DNA of 64,000 nucleotides. Source: Sabellastarte sp. h YS-2021 (taxonomy: Eukaryota; Annelida; Polychaeta; Sabellida; Sabellidae). Below, in pieces: positions 35,693 through 49,900 of this stretch. Under the pieces are notes generated by a model. It made no database searches. It saw nothing but the letters and a program-made list of their open reading frames with translations, and had not been told where the DNA came from. Location of the stretch: NCBI GenBank assembly GCA_964017235.1, contig OZ024940.1, positions 26,293,615-26,357,614 of the forward strand, written 5' to 3'. Every line of letters begins with the position of its first letter. Positions within the stretch are counted from its first letter, which is position 1. Position numbers and translations under genes: made by a program.

Positions 35693-36704
35693 AGTATCTT
35701 AACAGAACCCAAAGGCTTATATGATGGTCCGATACTATTGCTAGAACATACGGAGGTAATTAGCATAAAGTGAAAAAGTGGGAGGAGCTTAATGGCAGTA
35801 TCTGTAGCCAATGGGGAATGTGATTATTGCAATAGAGGAGACCTGTGTGGTCTGATCTTATTTGGAATATATCTCTGTATCTCTGTAAATTGGTGTATAT
35901 TCAGAGCATTGTGAATCTGGTATAGAGTCTTCTATTTGCTCGTTGTTATTAAGTGTAAGCATGGAATAGAATGAAACTCTGTTGCGTCACCTGACTAATA
36001 TAGTCAACACAAGAGGTTAAAATACCTGGAAAGTTGATGTACACTGTTTAGTTCAAAATCCGAAGAACCTTCACAGCAAAGAACTGGTGTATATATTATA
36101 TATAGAGAGATATACTAATATAATATAAAATGTGATTTATAAATATAAAATATATAACATTATATGATCAGTATTTGATAACCAGTTAACACACAAAAAT
36201 AAAACACAGTTATAATTTAAGTATTACTGCATCTTCAAATTGCATAAGAAACATTTGCTGAACAATAGTGCTCTATCACTGGTGGGACAAGAGACAATTG
36301 GATAACTGTCCAGATGAAAATGGTAAGCTATCATTAGCCGATAGATTTGTTTCAATTGTTAGTCTCAATACCCCTCAGCATACAGGACTAAAGAGCAATA
36401 TTTAGTAAGTACTTTTACTTTAATATTTTATCTTTGAAAGTCGTCCATCTAGTGATCATGTTTTTTTATTTTTGTCACCAGACCTTCGGAATTTGTGCAT
36501 AACTCACTACTCTAGTTTACTACTCATGTTTCGTTTTTGCTTTGCAGCGCATGCGTATAGGACAAAAGAAATTTTGTCTTTGTTTTGGTCAAATTTAACG
36601 AAAATAGATTGTGATGAAAAACAGAATATAATATATATGAGAGGGCTGTATCAGATGTACTGCCGTGTTCAACGTATGCTCGTAGGTTGGCAATGGACGG
36701 TGTT
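35693..36704. other. Intergenic, AT-rich
   Basis: No gene or repeat family recognised; TATATA-rich near 36090-36160. Confidence 0.45.
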
Positions 36705-36962
36705 TACAGTAACAATATAGGGGCCACGGTGGCAGAGTTGTAACACTCTCGCCTCCCACCTCTGCGACCGGGGTTCGATCCCCGTCATGGCCGTAAGTGG
36801 GATAGCTGGTAGTTGCTTGCCGTTGGTCGGCAGTTTACAGTACAGAACCCTAGCGAACTATATGTACTGGTTTCCTCTGCCCTTCCAACTACCAGTCGTG
36901 ATATGACCTGTACAGTGTTGAAAGCGACGTAAAACCCCAAATAAACAAATACAGTAACAATA
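36705..36962 (+). mobile_element. SINE-A with 13-bp target-site duplication
   Basis: A complete element (GGGGCCACGGTGGCAGAGTT...GGGTTCGATCCCC...GACGTAAAACCCCAAATAAA) lies between perfect copies of TACAGTAACAATA at 36705-36717 and 36950-36962. Confidence 0.93.
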
Positions 36963-37159
36963 ATAATGACATACACATAGTAACATGATAACATATATCA
37001 TTTGAAAGTTTACAAGGGGTGACTCAAAATCTTAATGAAGTTAAACACATCAGGGTGTTTTACTTGCAAAGATAGAGACAACTAACCCCCTCCCGCACAG
37101 GGCCAGTTTGGTGGTACTAATTTCCAAAAATCTACCCTTACGACTATGTACACATAGAG

Positions 37160-37378
37160 GGGCCACGGAGGTGCAGTGGTAACACACTCTGAGGACAACG
37201 GTTCAAACCCCGAACCCAATATGGGTAAGTTGGTAGTTGCTTACTGATGATTGGCAGTTTAACAGTACAGAATCTTGACCAACTGTGTGTACTGGTTTCC
37301 TCCGCCCATAAAACTGCCTGTCTTTAATGACCTGTATAGTGTTGAAAGCGACATAAAACCCCAAACAAATAAATGAAG
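37160..37378 (+). mobile_element. SINE-A, diverged
   Basis: GGGGCCACGGAGGTGCAGTGG, a weakened B box (GGTTCAAACCCCG), CAGTTTAACAGTACAGAATC and a GCGACATAAAACCCCAAACA end. Older than the copy at 36718. Confidence 0.82.
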
Positions 37379-37705
37379 GCCTGGCTTGATATGACCTTGA
37401 CTCTTGACCCTAGGGCCCTGGCTGTTAAAGGGGAAAGGTTTTTGTCCCCTGGAAAAAAAAATCTTATAAATTTCACTCTTGGAATATTTATCTGGTGCTA
37501 TCTACAATTATAGAACAAACTAATCCAACTGGCTGCTTAAGGCCTTTACACCTCTTCTGGGAGTGACAACGAAATCCAATATAACCCTTTCAGGAATGAG
37601 TGATTTCGAATGTTCTCTGGCCTCTTGACTGTGGGCTTTAAACCCAATGTGGAATATTTCTTTTTTTTTTTACTTTTTGATTATTTTTTTTTCTCTTCTT
37701 TCCAG

Positions 37706-37801
37706 TGGCAAGAAAACTTGACAGAGGTTAAATATTCGCCCGGAAGCGAGCACTCTGAGGGTCTTCCTAGCGGGTGCCCCGAACTGCACAACTTATACAA
37801 G
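37706..37801 (+). other. STAT 5' leader or N-terminal extension in first visible exon
   Basis: A good acceptor (TTTCTCTTCTTTCCAG) ends at 37705, so this exon starts 96 bases before the ATG. At least one upstream exon must exist but I cannot identify it. All 32 codons before the ATG are open and in frame (WQENLTEVKYSPGSEHSEGL...LHNLYK). The ATG is preferred because the following residues match the usual start of STAT5 proteins. Confidence 0.65.
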
Positions 37802-37938
37802 ATGGCGGCCGACACCTTGTGGAACGAGGTGCAGCAACTGCCCTGCGACGCCATGAGGCAGGTGCAGTCCCTGTATGGCACGCACTTCCCCATAGAAGTG
37901 CGCCACTTCTTCGCCTCCTGGATAGAGCAGCAGATTTG
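37802..37938 (+). CDS. STAT5: STAT exon 1 (coding)
   Basis: [46 protein letters not shown]: start of the N-terminal tetramerisation domain. The Kozak context AAGATGG is good. Donor TTTG|GTAAGT. Confidence 0.95.
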
Positions 37939-40900
37939 GTAAGTAACCACTACAGTGTCGGAGAATTGTCGCATATTTCTATCATTATTGAAGTGCCCTG
38001 TTTTGCCATAGCTCTGGGCTAGTCTCAGGATTGATTTTTGGTTACAAATATCCCCGAGTTATGCTTGTGATTTGGTCAATACGGACCTAATACCCCATTC
38101 ACCCCGCGCTAAAATGTTTTACTCGGCAGCAAAACCGCCTCCCAGGATCCCTCATATCTTCAGAGGTTTGGTGTATCAATAAGGTATGACCACGGCCACT
38201 GATTGGACACAGAGAGGGACAACCTCCATTCACCCCATGTTGCCGCCACACAAACATGTTGCATCGAAACACGACCTAGTTACAACCTTATATAAACTGC
38301 GGACCACACCTTCAGTTACCGTATGAAAAATTCTACTGCGTATGCCCTAGTGGGTGGACGATTAGACGAACGTTCGATCAATCGTTGGTGTCATGGTACA
38401 ATCGCGTTCGGTCACTAGCAACTTCTATAAATCGATTAATTCTTACCCTTCTTTATGTGTCTCAATATCCACGTATTTTTTATATTTTAGGCAGTTTCCG
38501 AAACTTTCCTTTAATAAATCAACAGATTTGTCACGAATTTTGTGTTTGTTTATAACTACCGCCATATTTACCGGAAGTAGGTGCTTTTGGTGGATACTAA
38601 TTGTCGGAAACACCATTATTCTTACCGGATTGACATACACTTCATCCCGGAATGTGTTTCATTACAGTGGAGTAAAAAAGTCGATTATGGGTCGATCATC
38701 GCTCGGAAAAATGGACGAATAATCGACCATGAAAATCGAGGCGATTCCACTCACTAGTATGCCCCACGGTTCCAGATTCAGAGGCGGGAATTTTAAACAT
38801 TTTAAAGTTACAGCTAAGGGCACTCGAATTTATTTATTTGGGGTTTTACGTCGCTTTCAACACTGTACAGGTCATATCAGGACGGGTAGTTGGAAGGGCA
38901 GAGGAAACCAGTACATACAGTTCATTAGGGTTCTGTACTGTAAACTGCCGACCAACGGCAAGCAACTACCAGCTTTCCCACTTGAGGCCATGACGGGGAT
39001 CGAACCCCGGCCTCATAGGTGGGAGGCGAGAGTGTTACCACTCTGCCACCGTGGCCCCCTAAGGGCGCTCGAGGAATTAGACTGAGTTCACTACAGTGTC
39101 AAAAGTTTGCATCAGACATCAGACGGTAGTTGAAGGACAGGGGTGTTTTGTCCAACACTTACTAAAGCAGGGTATACCGCCTTTAGTGTGATTGGGGTAT
39201 TCATAGGAACTGTCTGTTCAACCAACAACTGTTCAGGTCAACCCCATTTTATTTTAAACTGAATAAAATTCTACCTTTTAGGACGGAAACCTATCAACGG
39301 CAATCAATTAGATTTCTCGAATTTTTTTTCAGGATAAATCTTCATGTCTGCCCCCCAAAAAAGCATAAAAAATATCTTGCATCAAGATGACTGTATCATA
39401 CAAGTGAGCTTGAGTAACTTATATATATATATTGTTGATGTTTGCCATTTCTGCTTGGTTTTTTAGTGACGATTATTTGTTATAGTTTTGGGCACCGTTG
39501 CATACAGAGGTCTATCCCAGTATTTTATTCATATACTGAGTGTAGTTGATGATAGTTCTACAAAACAAAGCTTGTGGTAATTGCTCTTTCGAAACACTGT
39601 TTTTCCTCCACCCTTGCGGCTCAATCCACATTATTGTTCGAGTTAAAATGGCATGGGAAAAGTTCAGGTCATGTTTTTGGGCCTAGTGATCCGGTTGCCA
39701 GCCTGTCACAGGATTACCTGCCCGACTAGTGTTAGGACCCATTTGTACTCTCAGGTGAAGAGGGGCACACACGTGTAAAGCACATTGGCCAAGTGTACAG
39801 TCTCAGATAGAACCCCAGCCAGTGATAGAACCCCAAATCTATTCCTCTCTGATTTTTTCTAACACCCTCCCCACAAGGTGGCAGAAACCATAAAAAATGG
39901 GATTTACTTGTAACTCGCGACCATGGCAGCTGGTGACCAACAACTCGTACACAAATATTACTACCTAGTGATTATATTTCATAACAATAAAAAGTTAGTA
40001 CTGTTAAAATACACTTCTTCAAATATTAATGAAGAAATATGTCCCGATATACGAGATCACCCAATTCCTTGGGGTTTTCTGGCTATTTTGTATTTTATAA
40101 ACAGAAATGCTACTTGAAGATCAAGTATTTTATGTAGGAATCTCTAGTTGAAGAGCAAATACTTAAAGTTCTTGTACAATTCATTAATATTCATGTATAC
40201 GCACCTGAGGTCATGGAATTCTGTGGTAAAACTCAACAATATTTATCTTTTAATAGATCTGAAGTGTTATGTATGGTATTTTATGTGGCAAGTATATAAT
40301 ATTTTGGGTATGAAATTATGTGTGCCAAACCCGGTTAAGTGCAACCGTGGTTTAAGTCAATTTAAATTACATTATACCTTGTTAGTCACTTGACGAAATT
40401 TCCCCTCGTGTAAGCTGGCTGACAAAGTTTTTGCACCAGTTCTGTGAAAACCCAGTTTTCGTGCAGTGGTATCTGGTGGCACAGTAGTTTAGTCAGTTGT
40501 GAAAATTTCCCCCTTCATACCTTTGCCTCTCTTTATCCTGACTGTGTTTTTTGGTGTGCTTATGAAACGCCTACGGATTCCTTACAAGGAATCAGTCATT
40601 TCTTCCCCCCCCCCCGAAGCATTTTCTAGAACAGTGTTTTAAAGTGTTGAATAAAAAAAGGCAGGAAATGCTGGTTTTTGTTTTCATTATTTTTTTAAGT
40701 GAAGCATTCTGATTTTCTTATTAATGTCATTGAATTCTCCAATATTGGTATGACATATGTAACTGACATATAACCCAAAAAAATATACCTTGATCATGAA
40801 GGAAAATTATAAGATTGAACCAGTGCATAGCCAATAAAGAGTGGTACATGAAATTCTGGTTTTGAAATGTGTCAGCTGTATGTAGGTGTAAGTAAGGTTA

Positions 40901-43900
40901 AAATAAAATAGCCAAGGTGTACAAAATATAAAGGCAGGGCTGGGCATTCACATTTGCCCGCTTACCCACGACAAGTCAATTTCCGGTCAGGGCAAATGGA
41001 CAACTTTTGGCCCTAAGAACATGACATTGTAAATGACTAGCAACATGTTGTGCTGAAAAACCCTATTAAAATGTAAATTATTCATCTCAAGACATGCTTA
41101 ATAACCTTAGCGAACCACAAAGTACGGGCAAGTAGAGTCCAGGTCAGGGCAAGTGAAATCTGAATGGCTCTACTGGCAATTAACGTCCTACCCTGATAGG
41201 GAAAAAACAAATCTTGAAGATTTCATAAAAACAAAATATTTGGAGAGTCTCTCTCCCGTAGGAAATATAGATTTTGAAAATAAGAACCACAGGGGGTTGG
41301 TTTTTTGTTTGTTTTGTTACTTTGCAAAGTTTTTGGAATTACTCATTCTATTTGCTTGCTTGTTTGAAGTCTTGTTTGTTTACTCCAAAACTACTGCATG
41401 GATGGTAATGAAGTTTTAGGGAACATCAGGGGCCGATTTCACTAAAGGACTTAAACTAAGTCCCTTTATTGGCTAAGTCAGGGACTTAAATCTAAGACTT
41501 TGGTCTTAGCTAGGTCTGGGACTTAAATGGATTTCACAAAAGGGTGACTTAGCTAAGTCCAAGCTTATCAAATAACCACAGTGGTTTTCTGTGTCATGTG
41601 ACCTTTTATATCCTTTATTTGATGCATTTTATCTAAGGATAAGTGCTGTTTTGAAATAGAAAACCTTGTTACATCATATAAACTTACGAAATACTACTTC
41701 AGTATGGTGTTCTGTGTAATTATACTTTATTTACAGCCATTTCAAATTTTGAAGTGGAGAAAAGTTTATGGCAGCCATATTTAAGTCCTCTTTACAAAAT
41801 TTAAGCCCACTACCTCCCAGGCTTAAAGTTAAGTCCACTGACTTAGCAATTTCATGGACTTAGCTGCTTTGTGAAATCCGTTAAGTCTTAGCCCACAGAC
41901 TTAACATTCTGTTGACAAAATTTAAGCCCAATGTCTTAAATTTAAGTTTAAGTCTGGGCTTAAGTCCCTTTGTGAAATCGGCCCCTGAACTTTTCCCATG
42001 AAGAACTGATTAAAATTTTGGCATGACCACGTTAATATCCTTGATTCTGGAGTAAATCAGACAGTAATATATTTTACAAAAATTTTGCGAAGTCTGCACT
42101 CAGCTCGCCTCTCAATGCTCGTTTTTCATTTTGAAAAATTTATCCACATCTTCGCATCAACTGTAACTAAAATAAGTCCATATTTAGGTGAAGAATGACA
42201 GAAAAAAGTGACTATTTAACTTTTTCCTTAGCAAGGGGCACTGGTGGATATTAAAGACTTTAGTTTTTAATTTGAGAAATATCGTTGTTCTTGACTTGAG
42301 ATTTTCTCAACTCTAATTATCCATAGTAATTAAGCAACACTGTGGAAATAAAAACAAATACAGTAAAACCTCTATTATCCCACCCTCTTGGGTGAAGTAA
42401 CAAGAATGTTGGATAATGGAAAGGTCGGATAATAAACAGGTTGAAATAACAGGCTTAAATGGAGTTGGGAGAGTGGTTTTGAGGTCGGATAATTGAATAT
42501 TCAGAAATAGAGCTTCTACTGTATTCCCGTGGTCTTTATTTAAGGCAAATATGGCTCTTGGTGCGTGATAAACATATATATATATTTCTGATAATGTGAA
42601 AACTGGTTCATACATTTTTGTATACTCCGCAAACTGTTATCCCTCTCTGATATTTTCTCCAGGAAAAAAAGATATAAGAACAGAAAGATATGTATATATG
42701 ACTTTATATGTATACATAGACATCCCACAGGTAAAGAATATATGTATTACCACTTGTGGCTTGTCACACATTCCCCATAATGCTACAAAAATTTAAGAAG
42801 CATTTCTTCTGGCCCAGAGAGATTCCTAAAAGAAATTACTTTGGAAAAAAAATTGTCAAATAGTTTCTTTTCCTTGTGTGTGGGAGAACGAAGTTTGTGT
42901 TCAGAGAAAAAAAAAGATGCTATAGGTTTTCAAGAAGTGTTTTTTCTTTTCATAATGCAGAGTTGTTGTCGGCGTTTCAAGGGTTTAGGAAGTAATCTGG
43001 CTATCAGACCGATCCCTCCCACACACTGGATGTAACCAACAGTTTCTGGGAGTTCCCACATTTTTTCGCCATTCGTCTTAGATTCCCGTGGAAGGCTCAG
43101 GAAGTTTGTAGCATGTTCATAAGATGATCCTCGCCAATCTGTGTCTTCAAAAATGTTTCTTTTCAATCCTGTTTCTCTTTCCAGAGGTGTTGATCACTGA
43201 ATAAATAGTGGAGCTACAGTTTGTTAACCCAGTATTACTGGATGCCTATGGGATCACTTCTTGTCTTGTTAACCCCCATCATTATGCGGATCATTTGGGG
43301 ACAGGTTCCTTAACCCTTTTTGTGGCCATTCAACATGACGTAAATCTTAACTTGCACCTTAAACCCCTACTAGACTTACCAGCCCAAAAATTTAAGTTCC
43401 TTTCATGCCCCCACCCCCCACCCCTTTGCTTTTTCAACCATAAAGTTCACATATCACACATATATTTGTAACTCCTTCAGTCATCAACATATTGGATCTG
43501 CAGAGTGATAGCTAGATTAGATTAGATTGTTACACAGTGTATGGTTATATTTGTATTTATGCTCGGCGCAAAATCTCCTTGTACTACTCAAAGCGCAATA
43601 TGATCCATCCAACTGTACAAGTACAGCCCAACTCTCAAATTACTGACATTCCCCTACCTGAAAGACAGAGGCTCAAGGATGACCATTTATCAATGTCCTT
43701 GGGGTTCTTTAACCTGCCACTGGGGATAGGACCCAATGACAGAGGACCGGCATTTTAAGTGGTCATCCGAGCCACTATGTATCTGCCTGTACCTTGAATT
43801 GAACCCACGTCCTCGGTGTTTGTAGGCGAGTGTATTACCCACTAGGCCACAGTGGCAGACAGTGCTAAAGGAAAAGTAAACTAAACAGGAGAGTCGCCTG

Positions 43901-46900
43901 CTAATGGCCCTGGTTAACCCTTTGCTGGCGATTGTAAATTGATAAATAAGGTCCTGTAGAGGTGAACCTCCATGTAGAGTAAGAAATCTAAAATTCGCCA
44001 GGAATCAAAAATTCGCCACCTCAAAAACCTTAGTTAATTTTATGAAGAAAAGGATGATTTTGTCTAAGAATTGGTATTTTTCAGTTCAAAAAGCCTTAAT
44101 TTAGTATACATTCAACAAATCTCGCCACAATTAATTTATTTTATCAGTATTTTCACATGTGGCGAATTTCAGATATGTGGTGAATTTTAGATTTCTTACT
44201 CTAATGTTTGTTTAGATTTCAGACAGGTGTGGGCAGTAGTTTTTTTAAGGCAGAGAGGAAGAATTTTTCTAAAATTCACGCAGTTCATTATTAAGGGAGA
44301 CCTCTGTTTGATGACACTGAATAATTATAATTCTTAGCCATCTGAAGTTTTTAAAATGTTGGAAATTAACTTACTTCCAGTGATAAACAATTTTGACTCG
44401 ATGAAAAAATATATATATACAAAAAAAATAATTTTTCAAGAACCGAGAAACGTTTATCACAATCCCTGACGTTAGATATCTGTATCCTTGATTGTTTACA
44501 ATAACTTAGTTGGTTTCCCTTTCGTTTTCCACATTAAGTTGAGTCACGCCCTCACTCCTTCATATCTGGAGGCTGGCAGTTTTTGTGAACAGTAAACCAC
44601 AGTTATCAACTTATCATGGCTGCGGACTGATATATATACCATATTGTCTGCAATAAATGCCCCCCCTCAGTCAGTCTAGGAAATGTTTTTCCCACCACTT
44701 CTAGCGAATAAAGAAAACATACATAAGGCCTATGTTCAGTGATACTTATGGCCTTTTTATATAACCTCACAGTAAATCTATGTGTGCCAACTTCAAAGTA
44801 TGTATGTAAGTCAAAAGTGTGGGTTTGATTGCTTATATTTTCACTTTCCAGGAAACCATAATTTTCCCTCTTCCTCTCCCCCCCCCCCCCCCCCCACCAC
44901 CACCACCACCAAAAAACATAAAAAAAATTAATATCAAAACAAAGAAGAACATCAAAACCAAATGCATGCATTTGGAAAAATTATTCATTTCAATATAAAT
45001 TACAGAAAATGGTTACTGTAACAAATACTCCTAATAATAATACTCCTATATTCAGCCAAACGTACACATTCGTTGCAGCACGAAACAGCCATTACCTGAA
45101 ATTGTTAGGTGCATTATTTAACATGGAGGAGTGGTGATGGGCGGAATTGTATGTTAATGTACGTAAACTATATAACTATGTGTGGGAGAGTAAAGTCCTC
45201 TTTAAATTCTTCAATTTTTCTATATGCAAAGTAGCATTACTGCATTGAGATTTACATTAATTATGACTTTATGAGGCACTTGAAAAGCATCTGTTAGAAT
45301 GGTTTACTTTCGACAGAGAAGCTGGGAGGTCCTCTGTAATTTAGGAGTTACCAGGTTTGGCACTCCCGGGCTATTCAAACTACTGTTTATATTATACTCC
45401 GACGGATGGTGAAGCTATCGAGTTGCCAAGGTTACGCTTGGGATTTGTAGGTTATATTCTTTGACAGTGTTCACATTGTGTTAGATACTCCCCCACATTA
45501 ATATCTGGGTTTCTCCAGTGTCAGCCGGTTAATATTTTCCCAGTGGTCCAGCTACTATTGCCAGTGTATTTTATATCTGGCTGATGGGACAGACTGACTT
45601 ATAGATCTGTCGATTTTGCAGGTCGTCTCTGGAGGAAGATAACGCCAGTCATGAGGAGTTGGCGTCCAAGTTACGGGATGACCTCATTTTACTCATTGAA
45701 GAAAAGGCACAGGTATCTCTTTTTGTTTGTACAATATACCAATACAGCACTCTGTATCGCCCATGTTCTCCTAAGGTGCCCCCACGTTATTGCCCATAAA
45801 TTGTTAATATATCATTCCGAGGTAAATTAACCCTTTTAAAATAAACCTTTTTATAATACATACACAATAAAAAGTTTAAATTGTGAAAAAAACCTTTTAA
45901 AACCCATTAGAAAGTTAAATTTGATTCCTTTATATCCATTTTAACCATAATTTCCTTGTTGTAGCAGTAAATTCACATTTTAATGCAGAGAGAGTTGTTT
46001 ACATCAACCACACGTTACTTCCCAGTAGGAGTGTATTAAAATGCGCGTAGCTAAATTTGGGTCATTTCTTTCCAGACTACCCAGCTGGCTTTCATAGTCA
46101 TAAATGCCCATCCCCAAAACCTTGTGGAAATATGTGGTCATTTCGCCCATGGGTGTTTCAGAACATGGAAATGGTATATATATACTCAATATGTCTGACA
46201 GGACTCAAAGTGCTATTTATACTCAATATGTCTGACAGGACTCAAAGTGCTATTTATACTCAATATGTCTGACAGGACTCAAAGTGCTATTTGACCCATC
46301 CTGACTACACAAGTACAGCCCAAGCTCTCTAGTGACTGACAATCCCCCGCTAACTGAAAGTCAGAGGCCCAAGGATGACCATTTATAAATGTCTCTTAAG
46401 GTTCTTTAGCCTGCCGCTAGGACCCAACAACAGGTTACTGCCATTTTAAGTGGTCATCCAAGCTACCATCTATCTGCGTATACCTGGGTTCGAACCCACG
46501 TCTTCTATGGTCCTGGGTGAGTGTGTTACCCACTAAGCCATAGTGGCAGATATATTTGTCATGTTAGACAGAAAAAAACCCAGAACAGATCCAATTTGAG
46601 GCCTAAGAGCTTCTATAAATCTTGCCTCAGATTTCAAGCAGTAATAAAGTGTTGTGTATTCACCCCCACGCTTTAGTGCAATACAAAAGATTACATTGCC
46701 ATATTTAGTATTCTAACATGACGGCGATGTAACAGAGTTTTTGATTGGCTAATCGAACAAAAATACCATGCTCAATATTATTACAAAGTTGTGGCTGTTA
46801 CTTTCGGTTATCGCTAGCCTCCTCAAAACGTAAAATACAGCACAAAAAAGTAATAAAAGTATTTTATTATAGACATGTCACATTAGAATAAGGATATACC

Positions 46901-49900
46901 ATACAAATCCATGCTCTACACAAATTTAGAGCACAAAATCTGGGTTTAGATCACGGAGGCGTAGCCTGAGTGGTCTAAACCCAGAATTTGTGCTCTAAAT
47001 TTTCGTAGAGCAGGGATTTTTGTGGTATATCCCTATAATATATATGCTTTTTGAAACTGTTTCAGGAGCTGAGTTCAGGAGACATGTTTCTGACCAAGCT
47101 GAAGTTACAGCAGACCGCCCAGACGTTCCGTGACATGTACGGCAGCAGTCCCATGAATCTGGTGCGGGTCCTCACCAACTGCCTCGCCACCGAGCACAAG
47201 CTGGTGAACCACTTTGTCAGGAACAAGGGCATGGTAAGTTGTGGTATCGGAATATTCTGGTGATGGTATCAAGTAGCAATCTATATATCTCGATATCAGA
47301 CCATATTTTTGCCTTCCGTATCGATCAACATTGAAATATCGGGGCATGAGATGTTTTCCTATGGCGACACAGTTAAGGGAGTGTGAGACAGTGGGATATA
47401 GACTTAGGTATCCTAACTTAGTCAAGGCTTATCTGACTTAAGTTTGAGACTTTAAATTCTTTAGGGAATCCATCCCAGGAAGTATGTCTATTGAAAGTTT
47501 CAATTAACGATGTTTATTTTTTTAATATTTTTTTTTTGTAGGATACAGGTGTGAGTGCTCAGGCCACTGCACACAAACTGATTCAGGAAGAATTCACAGT
47601 CTTACAGTCACAGACACAGGTAAAAAAAGTGTAATATAGACACAGGTTTAAAAAAAGTGTGATATAGACACAGGTAAGAGAGTGATATAGACACAGGTAA
47701 ATGTGTGATATAGAGACAGGTAATAGAGTGATATAGACACAGGTAATAGAGTGATATAGACACAGGTAAAACGTGTGATATAGACACAGGTAATAGAGTG
47801 ATATAGACACAGGTAAAAAGTGTGATATAGACACAGGTAATAGAGTGATATAGACACAGGTAAAAAGTGTGATATAGACACAGGTAAAAAGTGTGATATA
47901 GACACAGGTAAAAAGTGTGATATAGACACAGGTAATAGAGTGTGATATAGACACAGGTAATAGAGTGTGATATAGACACAGGTAAAAGTGTGATATAGAC
48001 ACAGGTAATAGAGAGTGATATAGGCACAGGTAAAAAGTGTGATATAGACACAGGTAATAGAGTGTGATATAGACACAGATAAAGGAGTGTTATATAGACC
48101 TAGGCCGGAGAGTGTGATATAGACACAGGCAAAAAGTGAGATATAGACAGGTAAAAAGTGTGTGATAGACTTAGTAAAAAGTCTCATATAGTCACAGGTA
48201 AGAAGTCCAATGCAAGCCACAGGTAAAAAATCTGATATAAACAAAGTTTAAGAAAAAAACTCTGAATCAGATACAGACACAGGTACAAAAGTCTAAAATA
48301 GACATATACAGAGATAAGATGTCTGTCACAGTTGTAGACATAGATACAAAGTCCAGTATAGTCATAGACATGGATAAGAAGTCTACTGTAGTCCTAGACA
48401 CAGCTTTTAAAGTTTCATGGGGCCAAAAAAGTTGTCATAGACATTGGAAACCTATCTAGATTAGTCATAGACTCCTGAAAAAATAACACATTTCAGTAAT
48501 TGTGAAAACAGTCCTCAAGAAAGGACCTATCCACCTCCCTTTAGGAGGCAGTCATTTGAATTTCAGTGTAGAAGATACGAAGTGTTTTCAAGATATAATG
48601 TACTTAGCAATTTGTATAGTCTTTGGCTCAGTGACATAATTAACTGTGTTAGAACTACCTGACCTTTACCTCGTGAATATTTCACAAAGCCATTTACCGT
48701 CTTGTCTGATCTCTGTCCTAGGAGTCAGAGGAGAAGTTGAGAGGGATGCTACACGAACAGGAATCCTTTATCCTGTTACACCAAGAGTACACAAAGATCA
48801 ACGGTAAGTACTGCTGAGTAGTAATATATGGTCCACTAAACGGCCCTTAAAGACTGTGCAGGTATTGTTTACACAGAGCACGTTTGCTTGTGGTGGGCAG
48901 GCCAGTATACCTGTATCTCAGAAACCATAAAATGTAGAGACTTTCGTACTTGAATGGGACATTCTAGCACTTTGCACTTGCATAATGATCTGTGCAGATT
49001 GAACACCTCAAGGAGGTGCATATTTTTGTCAAGTTTTATTCATAAGGATTAGTATATGGTAGTGTTGTTAACAGTTTACCGGTATGCGGAATATCGTTTC
49101 GTTTTGGTAGAAAAAACGAAATCCGCAAAGAATATTTGGGAACCGGTTTTTGAAGATGTTATTATTTTAGGCTTTCTAATGGCTGATACTTCATCAAAAC
49201 GACAAAACATATATATATTTTGTAAAATATGTGACATTTTTACCTTATATTGAGGAAAAATTATTTTTGCATACATAAAAACATCTCGCGAAAGCCACTT
49301 CCATTTACAAGTTATCGCTCATGTACACCCGCGAATAATTTTTCAATGCACAGAACAAGCGTACGAAATACCGGATTTCATTTTGTTTCAAAGCCCCGGT
49401 AACCGGTTTTGATTTCTGTAATCGATGCCACCACTAGTATATGGAAGTATATGGTTCAGATTTTCTGGAGCAGAAATATCGAAAATGTAAGAGATAAATA
49501 GACGCATTCAGTTAACGCTTAAGTAGAGGAATGATTAATTGTTGAGGAGAATAGGATTTATATATTGTGTAGGGGAGAGGCAGACAACTCCAATAGTATC
49601 AAGTGTGAGGTCTTTACCTCAAATGGCTACCCTGCTAGTCACAAAAATGCCGTTTTCTTGAGGGAATGTATACAGTTGAATTGATATGACTAAAAGTCCC
49701 AATGTCCACAGGATTTGGTTCTAGTTATGACTGACTTCCACTGACAGGTATCTTGATAACTTATATTTTTCCTCTAGTTTAGATCAGTAACCTTCAAGTT
49801 TCAGACATAATGTTTTAAAAATCTTTTCATGTTACTCTAATTTCGATCAGTAGCCCTCAATCCCAGACATGTCTTTTTGAGAAAAAGAAATCCATTTTTT

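Noticed and set aside
44606-44971. Minus-strand open frame with poly-Trp/Gly run
   Set aside because: Arises from a C-run and CCA repeat; no homology recognised.
47583-48244. Long minus-strand open frames (up to about 198 codons) rich in ITCVYITL
   Set aside because: Translation of the intron 4 minisatellite; low complexity, no gene context, lies in the STAT intron.
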